A stretch of 64,000 nt of DNA from CAYUYV01 sp050331455 (lineage in GTDB: Bacteria > Pseudomonadota > Alphaproteobacteria > JAJFIK01), in assembly GCA_050331455.1 (NCBI GenBank), contig JBHJGV010000023.1, forward strand, positions 1 through 64,000, written 5' to 3'. The notes under the pieces were generated by a model, which worked only from the letters and a program-made list of their open reading frames with translations, was not told the origin of the DNA and did no database searches. Shown here one piece after another: positions 18,590-27,887 of the stretch. The position numbers were made by a program, and so were the translations under genes. The stretch's first letter is position 1. Every line of letters starts with the position of its first letter.

Positions 18590-18691
18590 TCAGAGCCGTC
18601 CATCGCTGACCTGAGTATAGCCGAGAGAGAGGAAGCCGCAGACCAGGGCCGTCAGGGCCAGAACTTCGAGAATCCGGAAAACCACACGCAT
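18590..18691 (-). CDS. 33-aa single-pass membrane peptide
   Basis: ATG 18691 with GAGGACAGG upstream; the stop is TGA at 18590. The peptide starts MRVVFRILEVL, runs through one hydrophobic helix (ALTALVCGFLSLG) and ends in a short polar tail (YTQVSDGRL), a likely single-pass inner-membrane peptide with its N-terminus inside. It stands alone: the nucleoside transporter starts 260 bp away on the same strand, an intrinsic terminator follows, and an SDR gene diverges on the other side. Function unknown. Evidence is the ribosome site, terminator and helix, so a non-coding explanation remains possible. Confidence 0.5.
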   Translation of the reverse strand: MRVVFRILEVLALTALVCGFLSLGYTQVSDGRL

Positions 18692-18972
18692 AACCTGTCC
18701 TCGCACATCCTGTCCTTGAAATGGCAGGCGGACACGACACGCGGGACGCCGCAGTGGAACTGCGCCGTGCGCAGGCCCCTTTTGCGGTAAAAGCAGACAG
18801 CACGCGGCCGGCGTGGCTTTGCCGCCGGCGCCCTCCCTTGACCCTCGTGTTCCGCCCGCACCAGACTCTGCGTAACACTCCGTCGTGGTCTTCCGTCGTT
18901 TCTGCGGACATCGCATCATTTTAGGCATCTGGATCGGCGCTCCGCGGGGGCGCCTTTGGAGAGGAGATCCCC

Positions 18973-19878
18973 ATGTCCCTTCGTTTTGACGATCAGGTGG
19001 CCGTCGTCACCGGCGCCGGCGGCGGCCTCGGCCGGGCCCATGCCCTGGAATTGGCGCGCCGGGGCGCAAAACTCGTGATCAACGATCTGGGCGGCGCCGT
19101 GGACGGCACCGGCGGTTCGTCCGAGGCGGCCGAAAAAGTGGTTGCCGAAATCAAGGCCATGGGCGGCCAGGCCATCGCCAACGGCTCCAGCGTGTCGAGC
19201 AAGGAAGGCGTGGCCCTTCTGGTCAAGGAAACCCTCGATGCCTTCGGCCGCTGCGACATCCTCATCAACAACGCCGGCGTCCTGCGGGACAAATCCTTCA
19301 GCAAGGTGAGCCTTGAGGACTTCGAATTCGTCGTCGACGTTCACCTGATGGGTGCGGTGTATGTCACCAAGGCCTTTTGGCCGGTGATGCGGGAGCAGCA
19401 ATATGGCCGCATCATCATGACCACCTCGTCGACGGGCCTTTACGGCAATTTCGGCCAGACCAATTACGGTGCGGCCAAGCTCGCCCAGGTCGGCTTCATG
19501 AACACGCTGAAGCTCGAAGGGCAGCGGGACAATATCCACGTCAACACCATCTGTCCCGTCGCCGCGACCCGCATGACCGAGGACCTGATGCCCCCCGAGG
19601 CCCTGGACATGCTCAAGCCCGAATTTGTCACACCCGCCGTCATTGTCCTGTGTGCGAAGGACGCCCCGACGGGGGTCATCCTGACCGCTGGGGCCGGCGT
19701 GTTCGCCCAGTCCAAGATCGTGGAGACCCGCGGCGTGGGCCTCGGCCGGGACGCGTCCCTGACGGCCGAAAAGGTGCTGGAGAACTGGGACCGGATCACC
19801 GATGACGGGCAAGCCACCGCCTATTTCCAGGGCGGCGAGCAGACCATGAAGTTCTTCGAGTTGGCCAATTCGAGCTGA
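18973..19878 (+). CDS. SDR oxidoreductase, (3R)-hydroxyacyl-CoA dehydrogenase-like
   Basis: 301 aa. TGAGGGLGRAHAL near residue 15 is the NAD(P)-binding motif. A following NDLGG, and NNAGVLRDKSF near 100, are characteristic of the 3-hydroxyacyl-CoA dehydrogenase domain of peroxisomal multifunctional enzyme 2 and its bacterial relatives. The catalytic Ser lies in TTSSTGLYGNFGQ and YGAAK supplies Tyr/Lys. Fits a fatty-acid or steroid CoA oxidation step and agrees with the four acyl-CoA dehydrogenases in this window. ATG 18973 follows GGAGAGGAG. Confidence 0.88.
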   Translation: MSLRFDDQVAVVTGAGGGLGRAHALELARRGAKLVINDLGGAVDGTGGSSEAAEKVVAEIKAMGGQAIANGSSVSSKEGVALLVKETLDAFGRCDILINNAGVLRDKSFSKVSLEDFEFVVDVHLMGAVYVTKAFWPVMREQQYGRIIMTTSSTGLYGNFGQTNYGAAKLAQVGFMNTLKLEGQRDNIHVNTICPVAATRMTEDLMPPEALDMLKPEFVTPAVIVLCAKDAPTGVILTAGAGVFAQSKIVETRGVGLGRDASLTAEKVLENWDRITDDGQATAYFQGGEQTMKFFELANSS

Positions 19879-19943
19879 CCCCCTGTTTGGCAGCCCGAAC
19901 GGGCCGTGTTTGACTGGCGGTCGGTTCAGGCGAAAGGCGCGGT

Positions 19944-20834
19944 ATGTTTCCAGAGTGGCTGCAGATCACGGGGATCGAACGGGCCGTCAACGACGCCATC
20001 GATTGGCTGGTCACGAGCTATGGCCCCGCCTTCGAGGCCATGAGCGATGCCATTCTCTGGCTGCTGATCCGCGTCGAGGACGGTCTTCAGGTGCTGCCCT
20101 GGTGGTTGGTCGTCGCGGCGGTGGCCGTTCTCGCTTGGCATGCCGCGCGCCGTCTCACCCTGTCGGCGGCCCTGGCCGGCTCCATGGTCCTGATCGGCGC
20201 GCTCGGCTATTGGGATCTGGCCATGCAGACCTTGGCCCTGATGCTCACGGCCATGGCCCTCAGCATCCTGATCGGTTTGCCGACGGGCATCGGCCTGTCG
20301 CGCAGCACCCTTGCCCGCAGGATTGCCGCGCCGGTGCTCGATGCCATGCAGACCCTGCCGCCCTTTGTGTATCTCATCCCGGCGCTTTTGCTGTTCGGCC
20401 TCGGCAAGGTACCAGCGATCATCGCCACACTGATTTATGCGACACCGCCCGTCATCCGTCTGACGGATCTGGGCCTGCGCCATGTGGACAAGGACGTGGC
20501 CGAGGCGGCCGATGCCTTCGGCGCCGGACCGGTCCAGAAGCTCTGGCGGGTCGAACTGCCCCTCGCCCTGCCCAGCATCATGGCGGGCATCAATCAGACC
20601 ACCATGATGGCCCTCAGCATGGTGGTGCTCGCCTCCATGATCGGTGCCCGCGGCCTCGGCGAGGAGATCCTGCGCGGTATCCAGACCCTCGACGTGGGCC
20701 GGGGACTGACCGCCGGCGTCGCCATCGTGGCCCTCGCGATCGTGCTCGACCGCATCACCCAGGCCTATGGTCAGCGTCTGGAGGATATGCAGACGGCGGC
20801 GGATGGGAGCGATGCGGAGGGGGCCCGGCTGTGA
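19944..20834 (+). CDS. proW: ABC transporter permease, ProW-like (glycine betaine/proline)
   Basis: About 296 aa with 6 to 7 membrane segments. The EAA-loop region (EAADAFGAGPVQKLWRVELPLALPSIMAG) near 190-215 docks on the ATPase, and residues NQTTMMALSMVVLASMIG match ProW/OpuAB. Imports a quaternary-ammonium osmoprotectant such as glycine betaine or proline betaine. Starts at ATG 19944. The 3' end overlaps the ATPase gene by GTGA, so the two are coupled. I see no periplasmic binding-protein gene (proX) on either side. Confidence 0.88.
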   Translation: MFPEWLQITGIERAVNDAIDWLVTSYGPAFEAMSDAILWLLIRVEDGLQVLPWWLVVAAVAVLAWHAARRLTLSAALAGSMVLIGALGYWDLAMQTLALMLTAMALSILIGLPTGIGLSRSTLARRIAAPVLDAMQTLPPFVYLIPALLLFGLGKVPAIIATLIYATPPVIRLTDLGLRHVDKDVAEAADAFGAGPVQKLWRVELPLALPSIMAGINQTTMMALSMVVLASMIGARGLGEEILRGIQTLDVGRGLTAGVAIVALAIVLDRITQAYGQRLEDMQTAADGSDAEGARL

Positions 20835-22018
20835 GCCTTGTCCTTGAATCGATCACCAAGATTTTCGGCCCGCGCCCTGACAAAGCGCTGGAGCGGCTGG
20901 AGGCCGGTGCCGCACCCAAGGATCTTCTGGCCGAGAGCGGCCATGTGGGCGCCCTGCACAATATCGATCTGACCATAGAGGGCGGCCAGAACACGGTCAT
21001 TATGGGTCTGTCCGGGTCCGGCAAATCGACCCTGGTGCGTATCATCAACCGACTGATCGAGCCGACCCGGGGCCGGGTCCTGCTGGACGATGTGGATGTC
21101 ACGGCGCTTTCGGCCCAGGACCTGCGGGTTTTGCGGCGGGACCACATCGCCATGGTCTTCCAGCATTTCGCCCTGCTGCCCCACCGCAGCGTGCTCGACA
21201 ATGCCGCCTACGGATTGGAGATCCGCGGCGTACCGGCCCGCAGCCGCCGGGAGACTGCCTGTCACTGGATCGAAACCGTGGGCCTTGCCGGCTATGAACA
21301 CGTGCTGCCGCGCCAGCTTTCGGGCGGGATGCGCCAACGGGTCGGCCTTGCCCGGGCCCTGGCGACGGATGCCGATATTCTGCTGATGGACGAACCTTTC
21401 AGCGCCCTCGACCCCCTGATCCGCCGGGAGATGCAGGACCTCCTGCTCAGCCTGCAGAAGGATCTGAAAAAGACCCTGGTCTTCATCACCCACGACCTGG
21501 ACGAGGCCCTGCGGCTGGGCAACCGCATCGCCCTGCTCGAAGCGGGGGAAGTGGTGCAGGTCGGCACACCGGCGGATCTCGTGCTTCAACCGCGTCCGGG
21601 CTATGCAACCACCTTCGTGCGCGATGCCAACCGGGCCAAAGTGCTCACCGCCGCCGACCTTGCCCAGAAAGCCGCTCCCGTGGTGCGGGACACGGACCGC
21701 CCCTTCGGCGCCCTGCGGGAGATGACCGCCGCGGGCGTCATCGCGGCCTATGTCATCGACCGGCGCGGCATGCCCCTTGGCGTGGTGACGGCTGAAGCGG
21801 CCCGGGCCGCGGCGGACAACACCAGCACGATCATCGGCCATATCACCACGAAGGTCCCGGTCCTGCCGGCCGACATGCCGCTGGAAAACATCTTCCGCCC
21901 CTTGATGATGTCGCCCTACGCTCTGCCCGTGACCTCGATGGACCGCAAGGGGCCCCTGCTCGGTGTCGTGAGCCGCGATGCGGTGCTGCGCGCCCTCGCC
22001 GACTCCAGCCCGACCTGA
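20831..22018 (+). CDS. proV: ABC transporter ATPase, ProV-like, with C-terminal CBS pair
   Basis: About 395 aa. Walker A GLSGSGKST near residue 58, Q-loop VFQHFALLPHRSV, signature LSGGMRQRVGLARALA and Walker B ILLMDEPFSALDP are all present, with the switch His in THDLDEA. The last 110 residues carry two CBS-like motifs, as in ProV/OpuAA, where they sense ionic strength. GTG start at 20831 overlaps the permease stop by 4 nt. A bidirectional terminator follows. Partner of the permease in an osmoprotectant importer. Confidence 0.92.
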   Translation: MSLVLESITKIFGPRPDKALERLEAGAAPKDLLAESGHVGALHNIDLTIEGGQNTVIMGLSGSGKSTLVRIINRLIEPTRGRVLLDDVDVTALSAQDLRVLRRDHIAMVFQHFALLPHRSVLDNAAYGLEIRGVPARSRRETACHWIETVGLAGYEHVLPRQLSGGMRQRVGLARALATDADILLMDEPFSALDPLIRREMQDLLLSLQKDLKKTLVFITHDLDEALRLGNRIALLEAGEVVQVGTPADLVLQPRPGYATTFVRDANRAKVLTAADLAQKAAPVVRDTDRPFGALREMTAAGVIAAYVIDRRGMPLGVVTAEAARAAADNTSTIIGHITTKVPVLPADMPLENIFRPLMMSPYALPVTSMDRKGPLLGVVSRDAVLRALADSSPT

Positions 22019-22052
22019 ACCGATCTCCCGCACTCACGGGTGTTGCGCGCAC

Positions 22053-22087
22053 AAAAAAAGGGGCACCCCGCGGGGCGCCCCTTTCTC
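22053..22087. terminator. bidirectional intrinsic terminator
   Basis: Seven A, then ggggc...gcccc with cccc/gggg inside, then ttt. The stem closes with A-T pairs on both sides, so it works on either strand. It separates the converging proV and acyl-CoA dehydrogenase genes. Confidence 0.8.
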
Positions 22088-22107
22088 CGTAGCCGGCTTG
22101 ACTGGGA

Positions 22108-23271
<1,164 letters not shown>

Positions 23272-23312
23272 CCGTCAATCCTCCCTCGTGGGGTCACTCT
23301 CCGACCCGGTCG

Positions 23313-24503
23313 TCACAGACCCAGGATCATTTTCGCGATGATGTTGCGCTGGATCTCGTTGGAGCCGCCATAGATCGAGGTCTTGCGCATGTTGAAATAG
23401 ACCGGGGCCACGCCGTCGGCATAATCCGGTCCCACGGGGAAGATGTTGGAGCCTTCCTGGTCGCCGTCCTTGTCGAAGGGCATGCTGTAGTAGCCCACGG
23501 CTTCGACGACGAGTTCGGTGAGGCGCTGCTGGATCTCGGTGCCCTTGATCTTCAGGATGGAGCTTTCCGGACCCGGACCATGGCCAGCCTGTTCGGAGGC
23601 CAGCGTGCGCAGCTCGGTGAACTCCAGCGCGGTCAGATCGATCTCCAGTTCGGAAATCTTGCGGGAGAACTCCGGATCATTGATCAGGGGCTTACCGTCC
23701 TGTTCCTCGGTGCGCGCGATGTTTTTCAGCCGCTCGAGGCCCCGCTTGGAGCGGGCGACGCCGGCAATGCCGGAGCGCTCATGGCTCAGCAGGAATTTGG
23801 CGTAGGTCCAGCCCTCGTTTTCGGTGCCGATCAGGTTTTCGACGGGCACTTCGACATTATCGAAATAGACCTCATTCACCTCGTGACCGCCATCGATCGT
23901 GATGATCGGGCGCACGGTGATGCCCGGGGTGCTCATGTCGATGAGCAGGAAGGAAATACCCTCCTGGGGCTTGGCCGCATTCGGGTTCGTCCGCACCAGG
24001 CAGAAGATCCAGTCGGCATGCTGGGCGAGGGTCGTCCAGGTCTTCATGCCATTGACGACATATTTCGTGCCGTCGGCGGACTTTTCGGCCTTCGTGCGAA
24101 GGGAGGCAAGGTCCGAGCCCGAACCCGGCTCCGAATAGCCCTGGCACCACCAGTCCTCGCCGGACAAAATCCGGGGCAGATAATGGGCCTTCTGTTCGGC
24201 ATTGCCGAAGGTGTAGATCACGGGGCCGACCATGTTCACGCCGAAAGGCAGAATGGTGGGCACTTCGTAATTGGCGGTCTCCTCCTGCCAAATATAACGC
24301 TGGGTCACGTTCCAGCCGGTGCCGCCATATTCCGTCGGCCAGCCCGGGGCCACCCAGCCCTGCTTGTGGACGATCTTCTGCCATTCGAGGATTTCCTCGC
24401 GGCCAAGATCCCGACGTCCGCGCAAATGCGCCGGCGTCTTGTCCAAAAAGGCCCTCACCTCCGCGCGGAAAGCCTCGTCTTCAGGGGTAAAATTCAGATC
24501 CAT
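23313..24503 (-). CDS. acyl-CoA dehydrogenase, pimeloyl-CoA dehydrogenase large-subunit type
   Basis: 396 aa. Opens LNFTPEDEAFRAEVRAFL; has GWPTEYGG, QGYSEPGSGSDLASLRTKA near 120-140 and a C-terminal helical domain ending in GGSNEIQRNIIAKMILGL, where the E in NEIQRN region is typical. First gene of a two-gene minus-strand operon with the small-type enzyme. The pair probably forms a heteromeric dehydrogenase for a medium- or dicarboxyl-CoA (inference from pimCD). A hairpin sits 230 bp upstream. No regulator is adjacent. Confidence 0.9.
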   Translation of the reverse strand: MDLNFTPEDEAFRAEVRAFLDKTPAHLRGRRDLGREEILEWQKIVHKQGWVAPGWPTEYGGTGWNVTQRYIWQEETANYEVPTILPFGVNMVGPVIYTFGNAEQKAHYLPRILSGEDWWCQGYSEPGSGSDLASLRTKAEKSADGTKYVVNGMKTWTTLAQHADWIFCLVRTNPNAAKPQEGISFLLIDMSTPGITVRPIITIDGGHEVNEVYFDNVEVPVENLIGTENEGWTYAKFLLSHERSGIAGVARSKRGLERLKNIARTEEQDGKPLINDPEFSRKISELEIDLTALEFTELRTLASEQAGHGPGPESSILKIKGTEIQQRLTELVVEAVGYYSMPFDKDGDQEGSNIFPVGPDYADGVAPVYFNMRKTSIYGGSNEIQRNIIAKMILGL

Positions 24504-24857
24504 CGATCAGCCCTTTACTTACGTCGTCTCTTCCCAGGCCGAGCCCACCCCGGCTCCGGGGAAGCATACCCCGATGACGCGGGCAGGCAAAAGAGCGGGC
24601 TGTTGCCCGCACCAAGCCTTTCGCCGCAGGTCCGCCGGTCCCGGCCTCCAGGGTGCCATCAAGCTCGAAAATGGTTGTGAACGGATCTGCATTGGGGACC
24701 GGGCCCGCGTATGTCGTGGTCTTTTCACGCCATAGATGTCAGTCGCCAGAGCCGACGCCTGACATCTGCGTGTGCGAGACCTTTTACGCAACAGGTTCAA
24801 ACGAAACCTGCCGAGGCGATTGACGATAACCGGTTGGAGAATCATGCTTGCATCGCC
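24504..24857. other. intergenic region without a gene, contains a strong hairpin
   Basis: 354 bp between the outer-membrane protein stop and the start of the acyl-CoA dehydrogenase pair. I find no supported coding frame. The only clear structure is the inverted repeat at 24734-24767. Confidence 0.6.
24734..24767. repeat. 9-bp-arm inverted repeat with inner stem
   Basis: agatgtcag (24734-24742) and ctgacatct (24759-24767) are exact reverse complements; inside, gtcg and cgac can add a second stem. About 90 bp downstream of the outer-membrane protein stop and 230 bp upstream of the dehydrogenase start. It could be a transcription end or an operator; no T-tract follows. Confidence 0.6.
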
Positions 24858-26297
24858 TTAAAAATACACCGTCATCTGGGTGTAGCCGAACAGGGTTCGG
24901 CCGCCTTGCGGACCGTCGGGCACGGACTGGGTAAAGCGGCCGAAGACGAAGGCGGAGCCGCCGATTTCGAGCCGGGCGACGCCGGGCCAGAGCCAGGTGC
25001 GGAACCGGGCGTCCAGGGTGTGGCCGAGAAAGCGACCCGACCGCCCGGCGGGGTCGCGCAGGCGGGCGATCACGAAGCTGTCGGTCTCCGATGCCAGGAA
25101 CGGGGCGGAATAATGCAGCCGGGCATCCCAGCCGGCCTGGGCCCGCACATCGAAGCGCAGGCCCGGCGCTGAAAGGTTGGCGGGCGTCAGCGGACCGTGG
25201 ATCGAGGTGTTGTTGAGATCCGTGCGCCGGCCGCCGAACAGCCGTTCATACTGGTCAAAGCGGGTGTCGTCCGGATCATCGTCCCCGCTCGTCCAATAGT
25301 ATTGGGCCGCGATGCGCGGACGCCACGGCGCATCGAAGGTGTAGCCGACCCGCAGCAGGATCTGGGATGCGATGGTCTCCAGCCGCTCCGTGTCGTCGGG
25401 CCGGCTCGAGGCGCGCCGGTTGCCGAAGCGTAAGGACCCTTCAATGTCGAGGTCCCACTGCCCCGCCTTCGGTGCGCGGAAAAAACGGAAGCCGGGTGTC
25501 GCGTAGTTCCGGTTCGGGGTCGCAATGGCGTCCGTGTCGTCCTCGTCGAGGCCGTATATGAACACCTCCCCCCACACATCGGACAACAGGTCCGGGAGAA
25601 TGTCGGCCCGCCGGTAATGCACCGCCCACACCCGTCGCCGCCATTGCTCCTGGTCCGACTGCAGAACATTGTCTTCGAGCAGATCCCGCTCGGTGGGGAA
25701 GCGGCCGACCAGGGCCACATAAACCGCATGCAGTTCATCGCCCCGCTCGTTGCGGGAAATGGCATGGAGACCCGTGAATGCGCGGATCACATTGGCATAA
25801 TCGACCCGCTCGACCTGGCGTTTTGACCCGATACTGACGGTCTGCCGCCCGAGGATCACCTCGGTGGAGGAGCCCGGCCCGAGAACCCCGGGGGCTTCGA
25901 ATTTTACGTAAGCCTGGAGAAGGTCCAGGGGATCGACGAAACTGCTCGACAGGGGTGTCCCGTCATCGTCGAAATAGGCCCGGCTGTCCTGGAGTTCGGC
26001 GCCGAAGGTGATCGGGCCGGCATCGATTTCCATCTGCATCAGCGAACGGAAGACGAGCACCTGATCGCTGCCCTGGAAGTCCCTGCGGAACTGGCCGTCG
26101 AGGCTTTCATAACGGCCCCGGATCTCGCCCGACAGACGCAGCCAGTCCGGCAGGTCGAGCGCCGAGGCGACCCGCCAGGGTTCGCCGCGGGCCGGTTCCG
26201 GCGCGAGCCCCGCGAGGACCACGAAGGCGAGCGCCGGCATGACCATGATTGATTTGCGGATATTCAGTCGGGAAACACCGTGACCCCGTTTGCACAT
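24858..26297 (-). CDS. outer-membrane beta-barrel, alginate-export (AlgE-like) type
   Basis: 479 aa. Basic N-terminus and hydrophobic core (about 18-35) make a Sec signal peptide. The mature part is rich in alternating hydrophobic/polar strands with WLRLSGEIRGRYESLDGQF at the start and a C-terminal phenylalanine (QMTVYF), the outer-membrane assembly signal. GRQTVSIGSKRQVERVDYANV is typical of the alginate-export domain. Predicted to be a porin for an anionic solute; alginate itself is not implied, as no alginate genes are present. ATG 26297 chosen; a closer ATG 26246 is possible. Divergent from an ArsR-type regulator 34 bp away. Confidence 0.82.
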   Translation of the reverse strand: MCKRGHGVSRLNIRKSIMVMPALAFVVLAGLAPEPARGEPWRVASALDLPDWLRLSGEIRGRYESLDGQFRRDFQGSDQVLVFRSLMQMEIDAGPITFGAELQDSRAYFDDDGTPLSSSFVDPLDLLQAYVKFEAPGVLGPGSSTEVILGRQTVSIGSKRQVERVDYANVIRAFTGLHAISRNERGDELHAVYVALVGRFPTERDLLEDNVLQSDQEQWRRRVWAVHYRRADILPDLLSDVWGEVFIYGLDEDDTDAIATPNRNYATPGFRFFRAPKAGQWDLDIEGSLRFGNRRASSRPDDTERLETIASQILLRVGYTFDAPWRPRIAAQYYWTSGDDDPDDTRFDQYERLFGGRRTDLNNTSIHGPLTPANLSAPGLRFDVRAQAGWDARLHYSAPFLASETDSFVIARLRDPAGRSGRFLGHTLDARFRTWLWPGVARLEIGGSAFVFGRFTQSVPDGPQGGRTLFGYTQMTVYF

Positions 26298-26331
26298 TGC
26301 ATCGCCCCCCCGGATCGACTATCCATGGCCC

Positions 26332-26694
26332 ATGGAATTGTCCGATGCCGTTGTAACCCTCTCCGCACTTTCCCAGGAGACCCGTCTCCAGGTGTTCCGC
26401 CTCTTGATGAAGGCGGGGCCCGAAGGCCTGCCCGCGTCCCGCATCGCGGACCGGCTCGGCGTGCAAAAAAGCCTTATGTCCGCCCATCTGGCAACTCTCA
26501 CAAGGGCCGGACTGCTGACGGTGCGCCGAGAAAGCCGTTGGATGATTTACGCGGTCGATTTTCCCCGGACCCGGGCCTTGTTGTCTTTTTTGGTACAGGA
26601 CTGCTGCAACGGACAGCCCGATATTTGCGCCGGCCTGCTGGACCAGATCCTACCTTGTGACGGTGGTACACCAGACCAGCCAACAGTTCAATAA
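26332..26694 (+). CDS. ArsR-family winged-helix repressor with C-terminal cysteine cluster
   Basis: About 120 aa. Helix-turn-helix near residues 35-60 (IADRLGVQKSLMSAHLATLTRAGL) and a beta-hairpin wing (VRRESRWMIYAV). The C-terminal DCCNGQPDIC resembles the cysteine triad that binds As(III) in Acidithiobacillus ferrooxidans ArsR, so a thiophilic metalloid is a fair guess (family knowledge plus inference). Its start is only 34 bp from the divergent outer-membrane gene, which is the likely target along with itself. No arsenic pump or reductase is adjacent. Confidence 0.85.
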   Translation: MELSDAVVTLSALSQETRLQVFRLLMKAGPEGLPASRIADRLGVQKSLMSAHLATLTRAGLLTVRRESRWMIYAVDFPRTRALLSFLVQDCCNGQPDICAGLLDQILPCDGGTPDQPTVQ

Positions 26695-26788
26695 CCATTG
26701 AATAATTGGCCCGGCATCCCGGATGACGGCCGGCCGGGGTGCTCGGCCGACCGTGCCGTCCGCGATCAGAACACTGAAAGGGTCGCGG

Positions 26789-27841
26789 CTATTCCGTATG
26801 GGTCTCATCGGCCTTGGCGTCGGCCGCGGTCTGCGGACCGGAGACTTTGGCCTGCTCGAAGGTCGCCATACCCGTATGCACCGCCACGGCGGCCTGGACG
26901 ATGTTCAGGGCGAGCGCCGCACCGGAGCCTTCCCCAAGACGCATTTCGAGGTCGAGCACCGGCGGCTTTTCCAACAGGTCGAGCAGGCGCCGGTGGCCCG
27001 GCTCCGTGGAGACATGGGCTGCCATGCAGTGATCGAGCGCCCGCGGATCGATCTTGTACAAAACCGCAGCGGCGGCGGTCACCGGGAACCCGTCGAGCAG
27101 CACCGGCACCCGCGAAATGCGCGCCGCCAGGATCGCGCCGGCAATGGCTGCAAACTCCCGCCCGCCGACCCGGCGCAAGGCCTCCAGAGGATCCTCCAGG
27201 GCGGTGCCGTGAAAGGCGATGGCCGCCTCGACCACGGCCCGCTTGCGCGCAACGCCCTGGTCGTCGACGCCCGTGCCCCGGCCCACCCAGTCTTCGGCAC
27301 GCCCCCCGAACAGGGCATGGGCGAGCGCGGCGGCCACCGTCGTGTTGCCGATCCCCATTTCGCCAAGACACAGAATATCCGGAGACTGAGCGACCGCTTC
27401 CATGCCGAAGGCCATGGTCGCGGCACAGTCCCGCTCCGAAAGGGCCGCGGCCGTCGAAATGTCCGGCGTCGGCACGTCGAGGGCGAGGTCGAACACTTTC
27501 AGGCCAGCACCGCTTGCAAGAGCCAGCTGGTTGACCGCCCCGCCGCCGGCCGCAAAGGTGTCCACCATCTGGCGGGTCACCGCCTGGGGATAGGCGGACA
27601 CGCCCCGTCCCGCGACGCCGTGATTGGACGCGTAGACGGCGATCTGTGGCTTGAGGACCTGGGGCGGCGCCTTGCCCTGCCAGGCGGCCAGCCATTCCAC
27701 GATCTCCTCCAGCCGGCCCAGGGACCCGGCCGGCTTCACCAGGGTCCGGTCCCGGTTGCGCACCTTGTAGACCGGTTCCTCATGGGCCGGCGGCAGGGCC
27801 TTGAACAGGTTGCGGATGTCGTCAAAGGGCGAGGCGGCCAC
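26789..27841 (-). CDS. cobT: nicotinate-nucleotide--dimethylbenzimidazole phosphoribosyltransferase
   Basis: About 350 aa. Makes alpha-ribazole 5'-phosphate for the lower ligand of cobalamin. KPAGSLGRLE near 40, YASNHGVAGRGVSAYPQAVT, AGGGAVNQLA, GEMGIGNTTVAAAL and the catalytic-region STEPGH with nearby ALDHCMAAH match CobT. GTG start 27841 has GGAGG; the open frame runs further upstream but overlaps cobS. Divergent from cobS with 46 bp between starts. Both function in the nucleotide-loop assembly of B12. No B12 riboswitch is visible in the gap. Confidence 0.95.
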   Translation of the reverse strand: MAASPFDDIRNLFKALPPAHEEPVYKVRNRDRTLVKPAGSLGRLEEIVEWLAAWQGKAPPQVLKPQIAVYASNHGVAGRGVSAYPQAVTRQMVDTFAAGGGAVNQLALASGAGLKVFDLALDVPTPDISTAAALSERDCAATMAFGMEAVAQSPDILCLGEMGIGNTTVAAALAHALFGGRAEDWVGRGTGVDDQGVARKRAVVEAAIAFHGTALEDPLEALRRVGGREFAAIAGAILAARISRVPVLLDGFPVTAAAAVLYKIDPRALDHCMAAHVSTEPGHRRLLDLLEKPPVLDLEMRLGEGSGAALALNIVQAAVAVHTGMATFEQAKVSGPQTAADAKADETHTE

Positions 27842-27887
27842 GGCTGATCCTCCATGGAAACAATCGGATAAGGCGGGGGTGGGACTG

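Noticed and set aside
27842..27887. Possible B12 riboswitch between cobT and cobS
   Set aside because: The gap is only 46 bp, too short for a cobalamin riboswitch, and no B12-box-like sequence is visible.
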